A DNA stretch of 64,000 bases from Chryseobacterium camelliae (GTDB lineage: Bacteria > Bacteroidota > Bacteroidia > Flavobacteriales > Weeksellaceae), in NCBI RefSeq assembly GCF_030818575.1, contig NZ_JAUTAL010000001.1, positions 2,976,001 through 3,040,000 on the forward strand, read 5' to 3'. Shown here one piece after another: positions 40,667 to 51,800 of this stretch (within the stretch, counting starts at the first letter, position 1; every line of letters begins with the position of its first letter). A model generated the notes under the pieces. That model was not told the origin of the DNA. It saw only the letters and a program-made list of their open reading frames with translations, and made no database searches. The translations under genes and the position numbers were made by a program.

Positions 40667-42271
40667 TTATTTCTTTATTAGTTTAGCACTTGCCGTTTTA
40701 TTGTCATTAGTTTTTACACTCACCAGGTAAGCGCCCTGAACCAAGGCCTGGGTGTTGATCTTCGTCACCTTGTTTTTAGTCCTGATGCTCTGAAGCTGCC
40801 TTCCGCCCATATCATATACGCTGATCTCAGCATCAAACACGCCAGCTCTCTGGTCCTCAAGCCCTATTTCTACGTACGCGTAATCTGAGACCGGGTTCGG
40901 GTAGATCTTAATATCCGCCTTCTCAATCAGCTCATCAATCTGGCTGTCGCCAAGCTTCACGATCTTCCAGTTTTCCTTTCCTAATTCCTCTGCACTGGTT
41001 CCTGCCAGGATAATGGAGCCGTCACGGTTCAGCTTAATATCTGATAACCTTTCCTCTTTCTTGCTGGATTCTCCCTTCACATGCTTGCGCCACTGTTCAC
41101 TGCCATTCTGGTCCACATACAGCATCCAGAATTTTTCATCATTGGATTCTATCCTTCCTTCTGCCTGCGTGTAACCGCCCAGTAAAATACCTTTTGTTGT
41201 ATCTTGCCCATCTTGATTCTTGGTTCCTGACTCTTGGCTCTTGGTTCTTGACTCTTGTCTCTTATTCACCACACTCATGCCCATCAAGACATCCCGGTTC
41301 TTAAAGTTGTAGGATTTCTGCCAGGCTTCTTCCCCTCTTTCATTTAAAGCGATCAGCCAGATATCAGTTCCTTCTTCTATCCCTACGGTTTTATTGCCTG
41401 ATCTTTCTGATCTGGATTCACCACCGATGAGATAGCCGGTAGAAGTCAGGGCTAGAGTTCTCAAATGATCGTCTGCCTTACCTCCGAAATTCTTTTCCCA
41501 CTCAACCTTGTTGTCTTTGCTCAGCTTGACAACCCAATAGTCGCCTTCGCCGTAGTTATCAGTCTTCTTTGATCCGTTAGCGCCGCTTCGGGAATACATC
41601 CCTACCAAAACGCCACCATCTGTAGTAGGAATCATTTTTTCCACTTCATCTAATCCTTTGCCTCCTAAAATCAATTGGGAAAGTTCTTTGCCATCTTTGT
41701 CTAAACGGACTATTAAGGCATCCTTGGACCTGTATCCTTTTTCGGAGTTCTGGGTATTTCCGGCAACAAAAAAGCCTAAATCGGTTCCTTGTACAACGGC
41801 TTTAGCTTCCTCGTCGGAGACAGTGCCGATGGTCTTCTGCCATATCTCTTGTCCAGCGCTTCCAAGCCTTATGAGCCATAAATCACTGCCACCTTTAGAA
41901 TCATCCTTCTTATCCAGGCCTTTGCCTGAAAAACTCGTCCCTGCAATAAGATATCCTCCCTCTTGTGTATTGACCGTAGCCGAAAGAAAATCATGGTTCT
42001 GCCCTGAAAAGTATTTTTCCCAGACCTGTTCTCCTGCTTGATTTAATTGAACCAAGTGATAATCGAAACCATTGTTTTGATTCTTTCCAGCAATACGTTT
42101 TTCTGATTGGATTGAACTGCCGCTAATTAGGTACTGCTGATCAATGGTGGTAGTTACCTGTGATAGGAAATCTTGCGAAGAAGATTTAATATCTTTCTGC
42201 CAGAGTACATTCTGAGCTGATAGCTCCCAAGTAGCACATAACAAGATGATGCCTGAATAAAGTTTTCTCAT
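40667..42271 (-). CDS. Secreted repeat protein with T9SS type A sorting domain, first gene of the Rhs operon
   Basis: A 534-residue protein with a signal peptide (MRKLYSGIILLCATWELSA). About seven repeats follow, of the type DLWLIRLGSAGQEIWQKTIG and GGYLIAGTS, which probably fold as a beta-propeller. The type A sorting domain is at about 455-534 (IKIYPNPVSDYAYVEIG, GAYLVSVKTNDNKTASAKLI). A 17-residue polar insertion near residues 336-353 (RQESRTKSQESGTKNQD) is coded by a simple DNA repeat found in flavobacterial intergenic regions. Its place at the head of the operon suggests a surface partner for the Rhs proteins. Confidence 0.85.
   Translation of the reverse strand: MRKLYSGIILLCATWELSAQNVLWQKDIKSSSQDFLSQVTTTIDQQYLISGSSIQSEKRIAGKNQNNGFDYHLVQLNQAGEQVWEKYFSGQNHDFLSATVNTQEGGYLIAGTSFSGKGLDKKDDSKGGSDLWLIRLGSAGQEIWQKTIGTVSDEEAKAVVQGTDLGFFVAGNTQNSEKGYRSKDALIVRLDKDGKELSQLILGGKGLDEVEKMIPTTDGGVLVGMYSRSGANGSKKTDNYGEGDYWVVKLSKDNKVEWEKNFGGKADDHLRTLALTSTGYLIGGESRSERSGNKTVGIEEGTDIWLIALNERGEEAWQKSYNFKNRDVLMGMSVVNKRQESRTKSQESGTKNQDGQDTTKGILLGGYTQAEGRIESNDEKFWMLYVDQNGSEQWRKHVKGESSKKEERLSDIKLNRDGSIILAGTSAEELGKENWKIVKLGDSQIDELIEKADIKIYPNPVSDYAYVEIGLEDQRAGVFDAEISVYDMGGRQLQSIRTKNKVTKINTQALVQGAYLVSVKTNDNKTASAKLIKK
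41211..41261. repeat. In-frame simple repeat inside the T9SS gene
   Basis: Tandem imperfect copies of TCTTGGTTCTTGAC and CTCTTGGCTCTTGG. On the coding strand it reads GAGTCAAGAACCAAGAGCCAAG-like units of 7 bases. Seven-base units cycle the frame every three copies and the stretch stays open, encoding a polar Ser/Lys/Glu/Thr loop. Confidence 0.65.
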
Positions 42272-42404
42272 ATCTATTGAGTTTGATGTTATTATTATTG
42301 TCTTTCAATTTTATTAGCTTAAAATTTTTAATACCTGTCCTACCAGCTATTATACTCTTGATCTAAATCCCTAAATAACCTACTATTATAATTTAAAATC
42401 AGAA

Positions 42405-42563
42405 GGTGCGGGACTAAATACAAACTGATTGGAGGTACTGCGAAGAACCCGACTTCTAGATTGACTTAGCCCGCACCCATATTGTAAGCACGGGCGTAAG
42501 TCTATCGAGTTTAGAAGTCAGAAGATTCGCAGTTTCCCAATCTAACACGATAGCTTACGCTAT
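42405..42563 (-). other. Structured inverted-repeat element in the Rhs operon leader
   Basis: Two hairpins stand side by side. One has stem GGTGCGGG(a)CTAA/TTAGCCCGCACC (42405-42477). The other has CGTAAG(t)CTATCG/CGATAGCTTACG (42494-42559). Their loops are complementary in three blocks at matching distances (GATTGG/CCAATC, ACTGCGAA/TTCGCAGT, GACTTCTA/TAGAAGTC). The RNA could thus form either two hairpins or one long duplex. It lies in the 469-base gap between the DUF3467 and T9SS genes, downstream of a perfect -7 element. The remaining gap is AT-rich with nothing else seen. Confidence 0.55.
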
Positions 42564-42585
42564 GTTTTCGTTAAAAATTTCGGGA

Positions 42586-42593
42586 CAAATATA
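42586..42593 (-). promoter_or_regulatory. Promoter -7 element for the Rhs operon
   Basis: The minus strand reads TATATTTG, a perfect TAnnTTTG. A TTTG lies 16 bases upstream, slightly short of the ideal spacing. It would give a leader of about 310 bases carrying the structured element. Confidence 0.5.
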
Positions 42594-42692
42594 ATGATTA
42601 ATTTCCTAGCAAAACATCCGGGTTTTCACGGTAAATGCATCCGTGATTTTACGGATCTATTTTTCGGTTAGATAAATCAGGTAGTATAAACA

Positions 42693-42720
42693 AAAATACC
42701 CCGGTAAAACCAGGGTATTC
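42693..42720 (-). terminator. Terminator of the rpoB-rpoC-DUF3467 unit
   Basis: AATACCCcGGT AAA ACCaGGGTATT pairs with one mismatch and is followed on the minus strand by TTTTTG, 20 bases after the DUF3467 stop. Confidence 0.8.
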
Positions 42721-42740
42721 TTATGTATGTAAGGGAAATC

Positions 42741-43049
42741 TTAAGCTTGTACGTTGTTTCCTCCCAATACGAAAGGCTCAACTTCTTTGATTTCTCCGAA
42801 TTGCTGCTCGTAGTTAGCGATGTTCTGCTGAAGAGCGCTTAATACTCTTTTAGCGTGAAGCGGAGCAAGGATCACTCTTGATCTTACTTTCGCCTGCTGA
42901 ACCCCCGGCATTAACTGAATGAAGTCTACAACAAACTCAGATGGAGAGTGGTTTACCAATGCTAAGTTAGCATAGATTCCAGCTGCTACCATTTCGTTCA
43001 GTTCAATGTTAATGTTCCCGTCTTGTGGGTTTTGATTTTGATTGTCCAT
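42741..43049 (-). CDS. DUF3467 domain protein
   Basis: A 102-residue protein of the DUF3467 family, found downstream of rpoC in many Bacteroidetes. Conserved segments are AGIYANLALVNHSPSEFVVD near 23-42, VVDFIQLMPG and SRVILAPLHAKRVLSALQQN near 57-76. It is cytoplasmic, with no signal peptide. It lies about 105 bases after rpoC and is followed by a terminator, so it probably shares the rpoBC transcript. The molecular function is unknown. Confidence 0.9.
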   Translation of the reverse strand: MDNQNQNPQDGNINIELNEMVAAGIYANLALVNHSPSEFVVDFIQLMPGVQQAKVRSRVILAPLHAKRVLSALQQNIANYEQQFGEIKEVEPFVLGGNNVQA

Positions 43050-43154
43050 GTCTTTTTTAAATTTTTTAGATGTTAGATTTTAGAAGTCAGATTAAAAACT
43101 TCGGTTGCAAATGTACAATTCTAATTTTTAAGTCTGACTTCCAATTTCTATATT

Positions 43155-46100
43155 TTAGTTAATATCTTCGAATTCTTTTCTGGAACCTACGATCACATTC
43201 TGGTATTCCTTAAGACCTGTACCTGCAGGGATTCTGTGTCCCACAATTACATTTTCCTTAAGGCCGTTCAGGTCATCTACCTTACCGGCAACCGCTGCTT
43301 CATTAAGCACTTTGGTAGTTTCCTGGAAGGATGCGGCAGACATGAAAGATTTCGTCTGAAGCGCTGCTCTGGTGATCCCCTGTAATACAGGTGTAGCCGT
43401 AGCAGGCAAAGCTTCTCTTACCTCAACCAAAGCCTGGTCTTCACGCTTCAGTTTGGAGTTTTCGTCTCTCAGCTCTCTTGCAGTGATCATCTGACCCGGC
43501 TTGAATACCTTGGAATCTCCTGCATCTACCACTACTTTCAGTCCGAATACTCTGTTGTTTTCTTCTAGGAAGTCATATTTGTGCTCAAGGGCTCCTTCAA
43601 GGAACTGGGTGTCTCCACCGTCAACGATAGATACTTTGGTCATCATCTGTCTTACGATGATTTCGAAGTGCTTGTCGTCAATTTTTACCCCCTGAAGACG
43701 GTATACTTCCTGGATTTCATTAACAAGATATTCCTGAACAGCGGTAGGGCCTTTGATTCTTAAGATATCATCCGGAGTGATGGATCCGTCGGAAAGCGGT
43801 GAACCTGCTCTCACGAAGTCATTCTCCTGAACCAGGATCTGGTTGGAAAGTTTTACCAGGTAAATCTTTCTTTCCCCTGTTTTAGCCTCAACGATCAATT
43901 CACGGTTACCTCTCTTGATTTTTCCGTAAGATACCACCCCGTCGATTTCTGTCACCACTGCCGGGTTGGAAGGGTTTCTTGCTTCGAACAATTCGGTAAC
44001 TCTCGGTAGACCCCCTGTAATATCCCCTGCTTTCGCAGATTTTCTAGGGATCTTGATCAGGATTTTTCCTGCTTTGATCTTCTCACCGTCATTAACCATC
44101 AAGTGGGCACCAACCGGTAAGTTGTATGACTTCTGCTCCACTCCTTTAGAGTCTACTACTCTCAGGGTAGGAACGGCTTTCTTATTTCTGGATTCAGAGA
44201 TTACTTTCTCCTCGAAACCGGTCTGTTCGTCAATTTCAAGCTGGAAGGAAATACCCTGGATGATATCTTCATATTCAACCTTACCGGATGTCTCTGCAAT
44301 GATTACCGCGTTATACGGATCCCACTTACAGATTATATCTCCTTTCTTCACTTTATCACCCGGCTTCACAGCCAGTACGGAACCGTAAGGAACGTTAGCC
44401 ACCATTAACGGAGTTCTTACTTCGTTATCAGCTACTAACCTGAATTCCGTTGAACGCGATACCACTACTTCAGCAGTGTTTCCGTTTTCATCTTCAGAAG
44501 TAATGGTTCTTACTTCATCCATTTCAACGATACCGTCTCTTCTTGCAACGATAGATGGGTTTTCAGATACGTTTCCTGCGGTACCTCCCTGGTGGAAGGT
44601 TCTCAGGGTAAGCTGTGTACCCGGTTCCCCGATGGATTGGGCAGCGATTACTCCTACTGCTTCACCCATATGGATCATCTTACCTGTTGCCAGGTTTCTA
44701 CCGTAACATTTTGCACAGATTCCTTTTTTCGCTTCACAGGTTAACGGAGACCGTACTTCAACGGCTTCCAGTCCTGCTTCTTCGATTCTCTTGGCAACGG
44801 CTTCAATGATTACCTGATCTGCTTCAGCAATCAGCTCATCAGTTTCAGGATCATAGATATTGTGAAGGGATACCCTACCTAAAATTCTTTCGGAGATCTT
44901 TTCAACGATCTCGTCATTCTTTTTAAGGGCAGTAACTTCTGTTCCTCTTAAAGTACCACAGTCGTTTTCGGTAACGATAACATCCTGTGCAACGTCTACC
45001 AGCCTTCTGGTCAGGTAACCGGCATCCGCCGTTTTAAGAGCGGTATCCGCAAGACCTTTACGGGCACCGTGGGTAGAGATGAAGTACTCAAGGATCGAAA
45101 GACCTTCTTTAAAGTTTGCAACGATCGGGTTTTCGATGATTTCCGCTCCGGTAGATCCGGCTTTCTGCGGTTTTGCCATCAACCCTCTCATTCCGGATAA
45201 CTGACGGATCTGTTCTTTGGAACCCCTCGCCCCGGAATCAAGCATCATATATACTGAGTTGAATCCACCCTGATCGGATTTCATTCTGCTCATGATCATT
45301 TCCGTCAATCCGGCGTTGGTGTTCGTCCAAACGTCAATTACCTGGTTGTAACGTTCTGTATCGGTGATAAGACCCATGTTATAGTTGGCTCTGATCTCAT
45401 CTACATTCTCTACAGCCTGGGCAATCATCTGCTTTTTCTCTACCGGTACCACAATATCACCCAATGAGAAGGAAAGACCCCCTTTGAATGCATTGGAATA
45501 CCCTAGGTTCTTCATATCATCCAGGAACTTCACTGTGGTAGGGAAGTCTGTATCCGCAAGGATTTTACCGATAACGTTTCTTAATGACTTCTTGGTAAGA
45601 AGTTCATTAATATATCCTACTTTCTTAGGTACAATCTGGTTGAACAGGATTCTACCTACAGAAGTTTCAATTAATCTTGTTACAAGTTCTCCGTTTTCTT
45701 TAACCGGCAGTCGGCATCTTACCTTAGCATTTAAAGATACTCTTCCTTCTGCATAAGCGATTTCCGCTTCTTCCGGAGAATAGAAAGCAAGGCCTTCACC
45801 TTTCACTTTATAATCATCCGTAGAGCTGGCTTCTTTGGTCATGAAATAAAGACCAAGAACCATGTCCTGAGAAGGTACGGTGATCGGAGAACCGTTGGCC
45901 GGGTTCAGGATGTTCTGAGATCCCAGCATCAGTAACTGTGCTTCAAGGATGGCTTCAGGGCCCAGCGGTAAGTGTACCGCCATCTGGTCACCGTCAAAGT
46001 CAGCGTTGAATGCCGTAGTTACCAACGGGTGAAGCTGGATTGCTTTCCCTTCGATCATCTTAGGCTGGAATGCCTGGATCCCAAGTCTGTGGAGCGTAGG

Positions 46101-47420
46101 TGCCCTGTTCAAAAGAACCGGGTGTCCTTTCATCACATTTTCAAGGATATCATATACTACAGGCTCTTTTCTGTCGATGATTCTCTTGGCTGATTTTACA
46201 GTTTTTACAATTCCTCTTTCGATCAGTTTTCTGATGATGAACGGTTTGTACAATTCTGCCGCCATATCTTTGGGGATACCACACTCGTGAAGCTGTAAAT
46301 TAGGACCTACAACAATTACGGAACGTGCAGAGTAGTCTACCCTTTTTCCTAACAAGTTCTGACGGAAACGTCCCTGCTTACCTTTCAATGAATCTGAAAG
46401 TGATTTCAGCGGCCTGTTGGATTCAGATTTTACAGCAGATGATTTTCTGGTGTTATCGAATAGTGAATCTACAGATTCCTGAAGCATACGCTTCTCGTTT
46501 CTTAGGATTACTTCCGGAGCTTTGATCTCCAACAGTCTCTTAAGACGGTTGTTTCTGATGATTACCCTTCTGTAAAGGTCGTTAAGGTCAGAAGTAGCGA
46601 AACGCCCTCCATCCAAAGGAACCAATGGTCTCAGTTCCGGCGGGATTACAGGAAGCACACGCATGATCATCCACTCTGGCTTATTGATCATCCTTGTATT
46701 GGCACCTCTCAGGGCTTCTACAACGTTCAGTCTTTTTAAAGCCTCAGTCCTTCTTTGTTTAGAACCTTCATTGTGTGCTTTGTGTCTCAGGTCGAAAGAC
46801 AAGGCATCAAGATCGATTCTCTTCAAAAGATCTTCTACAGCTTCAGCACCCATTCTGGCGATGAATTTGTTCGGATCTGAATCATCAAGGTATTGGTTTT
46901 CCACCGGAAGGGTTTCCATGATATCCAGGTACTCTTCTTCAGTAAGGAATTCCATTTCCTCAAAATCCGAACCGTCCAGTTTTTTAGCAATACCCTGCTG
47001 GATCACTACATATCTTTCGTAGTAGATGATCATATCCAGCTTTTTGGAAGGTAATCCTAAAAGGTACCCGATCTTGTTCGGTAAAGAACGGAAATACCAG
47101 ATGTGTGCAATAGGAACTACAAGATTAATATGCCCGATTCTTTCTCTTCTTACCTTCTTCTCAGTAACTTCCACTCCACAACGGTCACAAACGATCCCTT
47201 TATAACGGATCCTCTTGTATTTACCACAGGCACACTCATAATCCTTTACAGGACCGAAGATTTTTTCACAGAATAACCCGTCTCTTTCAGGCTTGTGTGT
47301 TCTGTAGTTTATGGTTTCAGGTTTTAAAACCTCTCCTCTCGATTCCTGAAGAATAGATTCGGGTGAGGCCAAACCGATTGAAATTTTATTAAATCTACTT
47401 GATTTATTTTTATTTGACAT
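43155..47420 (-). CDS. rpoC: DNA-directed RNA polymerase subunit beta'
   Basis: The largest subunit of RNA polymerase, 1421 residues as usual in flavobacteria. The N-terminal zinc-binding cysteines lie in [20 protein letters not shown] near 65-85. The catalytic magnesium loop [15 protein letters not shown] is near 470-485. The second zinc site lies in [19 protein letters not shown] near 895-915, close to the trigger loop region ([16 protein letters not shown]). It follows rpoB by 84 bases of short TTTTAGA-type repeats. The frame is intact, with no sign of disruption. Confidence 0.98.
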   Translation of the reverse strand: MSNKNKSSRFNKISIGLASPESILQESRGEVLKPETINYRTHKPERDGLFCEKIFGPVKDYECACGKYKRIRYKGIVCDRCGVEVTEKKVRRERIGHINLVVPIAHIWYFRSLPNKIGYLLGLPSKKLDMIIYYERYVVIQQGIAKKLDGSDFEEMEFLTEEEYLDIMETLPVENQYLDDSDPNKFIARMGAEAVEDLLKRIDLDALSFDLRHKAHNEGSKQRRTEALKRLNVVEALRGANTRMINKPEWMIMRVLPVIPPELRPLVPLDGGRFATSDLNDLYRRVIIRNNRLKRLLEIKAPEVILRNEKRMLQESVDSLFDNTRKSSAVKSESNRPLKSLSDSLKGKQGRFRQNLLGKRVDYSARSVIVVGPNLQLHECGIPKDMAAELYKPFIIRKLIERGIVKTVKSAKRIIDRKEPVVYDILENVMKGHPVLLNRAPTLHRLGIQAFQPKMIEGKAIQLHPLVTTAFNADFDGDQMAVHLPLGPEAILEAQLLMLGSQNILNPANGSPITVPSQDMVLGLYFMTKEASSTDDYKVKGEGLAFYSPEEAEIAYAEGRVSLNAKVRCRLPVKENGELVTRLIETSVGRILFNQIVPKKVGYINELLTKKSLRNVIGKILADTDFPTTVKFLDDMKNLGYSNAFKGGLSFSLGDIVVPVEKKQMIAQAVENVDEIRANYNMGLITDTERYNQVIDVWTNTNAGLTEMIMSRMKSDQGGFNSVYMMLDSGARGSKEQIRQLSGMRGLMAKPQKAGSTGAEIIENPIVANFKEGLSILEYFISTHGARKGLADTALKTADAGYLTRRLVDVAQDVIVTENDCGTLRGTEVTALKKNDEIVEKISERILGRVSLHNIYDPETDELIAEADQVIIEAVAKRIEEAGLEAVEVRSPLTCEAKKGICAKCYGRNLATGKMIHMGEAVGVIAAQSIGEPGTQLTLRTFHQGGTAGNVSENPSIVARRDGIVEMDEVRTITSEDENGNTAEVVVSRSTEFRLVADNEVRTPLMVANVPYGSVLAVKPGDKVKKGDIICKWDPYNAVIIAETSGKVEYEDIIQGISFQLEIDEQTGFEEKVISESRNKKAVPTLRVVDSKGVEQKSYNLPVGAHLMVNDGEKIKAGKILIKIPRKSAKAGDITGGLPRVTELFEARNPSNPAVVTEIDGVVSYGKIKRGNRELIVEAKTGERKIYLVKLSNQILVQENDFVRAGSPLSDGSITPDDILRIKGPTAVQEYLVNEIQEVYRLQGVKIDDKHFEIIVRQMMTKVSIVDGGDTQFLEGALEHKYDFLEENNRVFGLKVVVDAGDSKVFKPGQMITARELRDENSKLKREDQALVEVREALPATATPVLQGITRAALQTKSFMSAASFQETTKVLNEAAVAGKVDDLNGLKENVIVGHRIPAGTGLKEYQNVIVGSRKEFEDIN

Positions 47421-47463
47421 TTGTTAGATTTTAAATTTTAGATTTTAGATTTTAGATTAATTT
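47421..47463. repeat. TTTTAGA simple repeat between rpoB and rpoC
   Basis: Tandem copies of the heptamer TTTTAGA/TTTAGAT fill the spacer between rpoB and rpoC. Similar sequence (GTTAGATTTTAGAAGTCAGA) recurs between rpoC and the DUF3467 gene near 43,070-43,092. These simple 7-base repeats are a known feature of flavobacterial intergenic DNA. Confidence 0.6.
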
Positions 47464-47504
47464 CCGAATGTTTCCATTCAGCATTGATAATTTAAAATTT
47501 AAAA

Positions 47505-50500
47505 TTATTCCTCTAGTCTTACGTCTAATCCAAGACCTTGTAACTCGTGGAGCAATACGTTGAAAGATTCCGGAATACCTGGTTCAGGCATTGCTTCCCC
47601 TTTAGCAATTGCTTCATAAGTTTTGGCTCTTCCAATTACGTCATCCGACTTCACAGTAAGGATTTCCCTAAGGATGTTGGATGCACCGAATGCTTCAAGA
47701 GCCCAAACCTCCATCTCTCCGAATCTCTGACCTCCGAACTGTGCTTTACCTCCTAACGGCTGCTGCGTAATCAATGAATACGGACCGATAGAACGTGCGT
47801 GCATCTTATCATCAACCATGTGACCCAGTTTCAGCATATAGATTACCCCTACGGTAGCCGCCTGAGTAAATCTTTCTCCGGTACCTCCGTCATACAGATA
47901 CGTATGTCCGAATTTAGGAAGACCTGCCTTTTCAGTATATTCAGTAATCTGATCAAGCGTTGCTCCGTCAAAGATCGGCGTCGCAAACTTCATTCCCAGC
48001 TTCTGACCTGCCCATCCTAAAACGGTTTCGTAGATCTGCCCGATGTTCATACGGGAAGGTACCCCAAGTGGGTTCAGTACGATATCCACCGGTGTTCCGT
48101 CTTCCAGGAACGGCATATCTTCCTCACGAACGATTCTTGAAACGATACCTTTGTTACCGTGACGTCCTGCCATTTTATCCCCTACATTTAGTTTACGTTT
48201 CTTAGCGATGTAAACTTTAGCCAGCTTCATGATACCTGCCGGTAGTTCATCCCCGATGGAAATAGCGAATTTCTCACGGTTCTTAACTCCCTGAATATCG
48301 TTAAACTTAATTTTATAGTTATGGATCAGCTGTTTGATCAATTCGTTTTTATCTGCATCAACCGTCCAGTCTGAACCGCTTACATTCACGTAATCTTCAA
48401 CTGAAGTCAGTAATTTGTGTGTGAATTTCACTCCTTTACCGATGATCTCTTCATCAAGGTCATTTTTAACCCCCTGAGAAGTCTTACCGCTTACCAGCGT
48501 ATTTAATTTTTCAATTAATGTATTTCTCAGATCATCAAACTTAGCTTTGTAGGTATTTTCAATCTCTTCAAGCTTCAGTTTTTCTTCAGTTCTCTTCTTT
48601 TTGTCTTTGATATTTCTGGAGAACAGCTTCTTATTGATTACCACCCCTCTCAGTGAAGAGTCAGCTTTCAGTGAAGCATCTTTCACATCACCGGCTTTAT
48701 CACCGAAGATCGCTCTAAGGAGTTTTTCTTCAGGAGTCGGGTCAGATTCCCCTTTCGGAGTAATTTTACCGATCATGATGTCTCCAGGCTTCACTTCAGC
48801 ACCGATTCTGATCATACCGTTCTCATCAAGATCTTTGGTGGCTTCTTCGGAAACGTTAGGAATATCCGCAGTCAGTTCTTCCATACCTAATTTGGTATCA
48901 CGAACCTCAAGGGAATATTCATCTACGTGGATTGAAGTAAACCAGTCTTCACGTACTACTTTTTCGTTGATTACGATCGCATCCTCAAAGTTGTATCCTT
49001 TCCAAGGCATGAACGCAACCACAAGGTTTCTACCCAGAGCTAATTCTCCTTTTTCGGTAGCATACCCGTCGCAAAGAACCTGTCCTTTTTCTACCACATC
49101 ACCTACTCTTACGTTTGGTCTCAGGGTAATGGTAGTACTCTGGTTGGTTTTTCTGAACTTGGTCAAGTTATAAGTCTTGGTAGCAGACTCGAACTGTACT
49201 AAATCCTCGTCTTCGCTTCTTTCGTATTTAATAGTGATCTTATCAGCGTCCACATACTCTACAGTACCGGTACCTTCAGCATTGATCAGGATTCTTGAAT
49301 CTCTTGCCACCTGCTGCTCAAGCCCTGTACCTACGATCGGAGCCTGCGGCTTCAATAACGGAACGGCCTGACGCATCATGTTGGATCCCATCAATGCACG
49401 GTTCGCATCATCATGTTCCAGGAATGGAATCAATGAAGCGGAAATACCGGAAATCTGGTTTGGTGCCACGTCGATAAGGTCAACCTGGCTAGGCTCCACT
49501 ACCGGATAGTCACCATCCAGCCTTGCGATAATCCTGTCTGTTTCAAATTCACCGTTATCGCTCAGTTCAACGTTTGCCTGGGCAATTACTTTAGATTCTT
49601 CGTCTTCCGCATTCAGGTAGATCGGATCAGAATTAAGATCGATTTTGCTGTTCTCTACTTTTCTGTATGGAGTTTCGATGAAACCAAGCCTGTTGATTTT
49701 TGCATAGATTCCTAAAGAGGAAATCAAACCGATGTTTGGTCCTTCCGGAGTTTCAATCGGGCAGATTCTTCCGTAGTGGGTATGGTGAACGTCACGTACC
49801 TCGAAACCTGCTCTTTCTCTTGATAAACCACCAGGCCCTAGTGCAGACAATCTTCTCTTGTGAGTAATCTCTGACAGTGGGTTGGTCTGGTCCATGAACT
49901 GAGAAAGCTGGTTGGTTCCGAAGAAGGAGTTGATCACCGACGTTAATGTCTTCGCATTAACAAGGTCCAGCGGAGTAAAGATCTCGTTATCTCTAACGTT
50001 CATTCTTTCCTTGATGGTTCTTGCAATTCTTGAAAGACCTACCCCGAACTGTCCCGCAAGCTGCTCACCTACAGTTTTAATTCTTCTGTTGGATAAGTGG
50101 TCGATATCATCAACCTCAGCTTTAGAGTTTACAAGCTCGATCAAGTGTCTTACGATTGCGATGATATCTTCTTTAGTAAGAACTTCAGTTGTAGTAGGAA
50201 TGTTAAGACCTAATTTTTTGTTTAGCCTGTAACGTCCTACCTCACCTAATGAATACCTCTGCTCAGAGAAGAATAATTTTTCAATAATTCCTCTTGCCGT
50301 TTCCTCATCTGGCGGATCTGCGTTTCTTAACTGACGATAGATATATTCTACCGCTTCTTTTTCAGAGTTGGTAGGGTCTTTCTGTAATGTATTCTGGATG
50401 ATAGAGAACTCATTGCTGTTTTCTTTGTGAATCAAAATAGATTTCACACCGGCATCAAGGATCAGATCCAAATGTTCTTTTTCAAGAATAGTTTCTCTAT

Positions 50501-51326
50501 CCAGGATGATTTCGTTTCTTTCGATAGAAACCACCTCACCTGTATCTTCGTCTACGAAGTCTTCGAACCATGTGTTCAGAACTCTCGCAGCCAATGTTCT
50601 TCCTTCTACTTTTTTCAGGGCAGCTTTAGAAACTTTCACTTCTTCAGCAAGGTCGAAGATCTGAAGGATATCCTTATCAGATTCATAACCGATCGCTCTT
50701 AACAGGGTAGTTAAAGGTAATTTTTTCTTACGGTCGATATACGCGTACATTACGCTGTTGATATCGGTTGTAAATTCCATCCAAGATCCTTTAAAAGGAA
50801 TAATTCTTGAATAGTACAGTTTGGTTCCGTTAGCGTGGTAAGTCTGCCCGAAGAATACACCCGGTGAACGGTGCAACTGCGTAACGATAACTCTTTCAGC
50901 ACCATTGATGATGAAAGAACCACTAGGCGTCATGTAAGGAACCGGGCCTAGATATACATCCTGAACCACAGTCTGGAAATCTTCGTGCTCAGGGTCTGTA
51001 CAATATAGTTTAAGTCTTGCTTTCAAAGGCACTGAATACGTCAGTCCTCTTTCCACACATTCATCGATGGAATATCGTGGTGAATCTACCAGGTAATCCA
51101 GGAATTCCAATACAAACTGGTTTCTGGAATCTGTAATAGGGAAGTTTTCCTGAAAAGTCTTGTAAAGACCTTCGCTTCTCCTGTCTTCAGGAAGGGTATC
51201 CAGCTGGAAAAACTCTTTAAAAGACTCGATCTGGATGTCCAGGAAGTCCGGAGTGATGATTTTTCCTTTCGCCGATGAGAAATTGATTCTCGGATTTCCC
51301 TGAGTTGCTGTTTTTGTTTTACTCAT
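47505..51326 (-). CDS. rpoB: DNA-directed RNA polymerase subunit beta
   Basis: The second-largest RNA polymerase subunit, 1273 residues. Family landmarks are in order: [20 protein letters not shown] near 135-155, the rifampicin region [20 protein letters not shown], the switch and catalytic segments [15 protein letters not shown] and [15 protein letters not shown], and the C-terminal clamp [20 protein letters not shown]. The rifampicin region reads wild type ([15 protein letters not shown]). Unlike the usual arrangement, rplL is not immediately upstream. A dedicated promoter lies about 315 bases before the ATG. Confidence 0.98.
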   Translation of the reverse strand: MSKTKTATQGNPRINFSSAKGKIITPDFLDIQIESFKEFFQLDTLPEDRRSEGLYKTFQENFPITDSRNQFVLEFLDYLVDSPRYSIDECVERGLTYSVPLKARLKLYCTDPEHEDFQTVVQDVYLGPVPYMTPSGSFIINGAERVIVTQLHRSPGVFFGQTYHANGTKLYYSRIIPFKGSWMEFTTDINSVMYAYIDRKKKLPLTTLLRAIGYESDKDILQIFDLAEEVKVSKAALKKVEGRTLAARVLNTWFEDFVDEDTGEVVSIERNEIILDRETILEKEHLDLILDAGVKSILIHKENSNEFSIIQNTLQKDPTNSEKEAVEYIYRQLRNADPPDEETARGIIEKLFFSEQRYSLGEVGRYRLNKKLGLNIPTTTEVLTKEDIIAIVRHLIELVNSKAEVDDIDHLSNRRIKTVGEQLAGQFGVGLSRIARTIKERMNVRDNEIFTPLDLVNAKTLTSVINSFFGTNQLSQFMDQTNPLSEITHKRRLSALGPGGLSRERAGFEVRDVHHTHYGRICPIETPEGPNIGLISSLGIYAKINRLGFIETPYRKVENSKIDLNSDPIYLNAEDEESKVIAQANVELSDNGEFETDRIIARLDGDYPVVEPSQVDLIDVAPNQISGISASLIPFLEHDDANRALMGSNMMRQAVPLLKPQAPIVGTGLEQQVARDSRILINAEGTGTVEYVDADKITIKYERSEDEDLVQFESATKTYNLTKFRKTNQSTTITLRPNVRVGDVVEKGQVLCDGYATEKGELALGRNLVVAFMPWKGYNFEDAIVINEKVVREDWFTSIHVDEYSLEVRDTKLGMEELTADIPNVSEEATKDLDENGMIRIGAEVKPGDIMIGKITPKGESDPTPEEKLLRAIFGDKAGDVKDASLKADSSLRGVVINKKLFSRNIKDKKKRTEEKLKLEEIENTYKAKFDDLRNTLIEKLNTLVSGKTSQGVKNDLDEEIIGKGVKFTHKLLTSVEDYVNVSGSDWTVDADKNELIKQLIHNYKIKFNDIQGVKNREKFAISIGDELPAGIMKLAKVYIAKKRKLNVGDKMAGRHGNKGIVSRIVREEDMPFLEDGTPVDIVLNPLGVPSRMNIGQIYETVLGWAGQKLGMKFATPIFDGATLDQITEYTEKAGLPKFGHTYLYDGGTGERFTQAATVGVIYMLKLGHMVDDKMHARSIGPYSLITQQPLGGKAQFGGQRFGEMEVWALEAFGASNILREILTVKSDDVIGRAKTYEAIAKGEAMPEPGIPESFNVLLHELQGLGLDVRLEE

Positions 51327-51642
51327 AAAACTTTTAAGAAAGGGTTAAAAAATATTTTGATTCATTAAAAAATATCAGAAAAGAACTGAGAAACAAGGCA
51401 AAAGCAGTAAGGTAAGTGTTTTTGGCGCTCACGAAAGACCTTGGCTTCTTTACTTTGTACTTGGCTCTTTCTAACTGCAACACTGGTATATCTTTTCACA
51501 GCGTAATGCAAAATATTTTTATCACTTCTGAGGCTGTAACTTCCTGCAACCATAAATACGAAAGCCCTTCCATCTTAATGAAAGAGTCTGGGTTTTAGTA
51601 TTTTACAGATTTACAATCAATTATTCGCGCCAAAAGAGTTAG

Positions 51643-51650
51643 CAAAGATA
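51643..51650 (-). promoter_or_regulatory. Promoter -7 element for rpoBC
   Basis: The minus strand carries TTTG, 20 bases, then TATCTTTG, an ideal Bacteroidetes promoter. It lies downstream of the terminator at 51,741-51,765, so rpoB-rpoC is an independent unit with a leader of about 310 bases. The rest of that leader (51,327-51,640) shows low-complexity AGCCAAGTACAAAG-type sequence and no gene. Confidence 0.6.
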
Positions 51651-51740
51651 CAAAATATTTTCACAACACACAAACAAAGTGCTTTAATATAAATAAGTTA
51701 AAGTCTGGACTCCATCCGGTTAAATTATTTTGACACAATA

Positions 51741-51765
51741 AAAAAACCACCCTTGCGGGTGGCTT
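51741..51765 (-). terminator. Terminator between the secreted-protein island and rpoB
   Basis: CCACCC TTGC GGGTGG followed on the minus strand by TTTTTTTATT, 36 bases after the stop of the T9SS gene. Confidence 0.85.
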
Positions 51766-51800
51766 TTGCATATCAATCATGAATAGTGAGTGGCACTATT

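Noticed and set aside
17000..42700. Search for transposase, integrase, tRNA attachment site or type VI genes that would explain the island
   Set aside because: None was recognised on either strand; mobility is inferred only from broken genes and duplications.
43501..51553. Many open frames of 60-190 codons on the plus strand opposite rpoC and rpoB
   Set aside because: They are antisense shadows of highly conserved coding sequence, with no start context and no recognisable domains.
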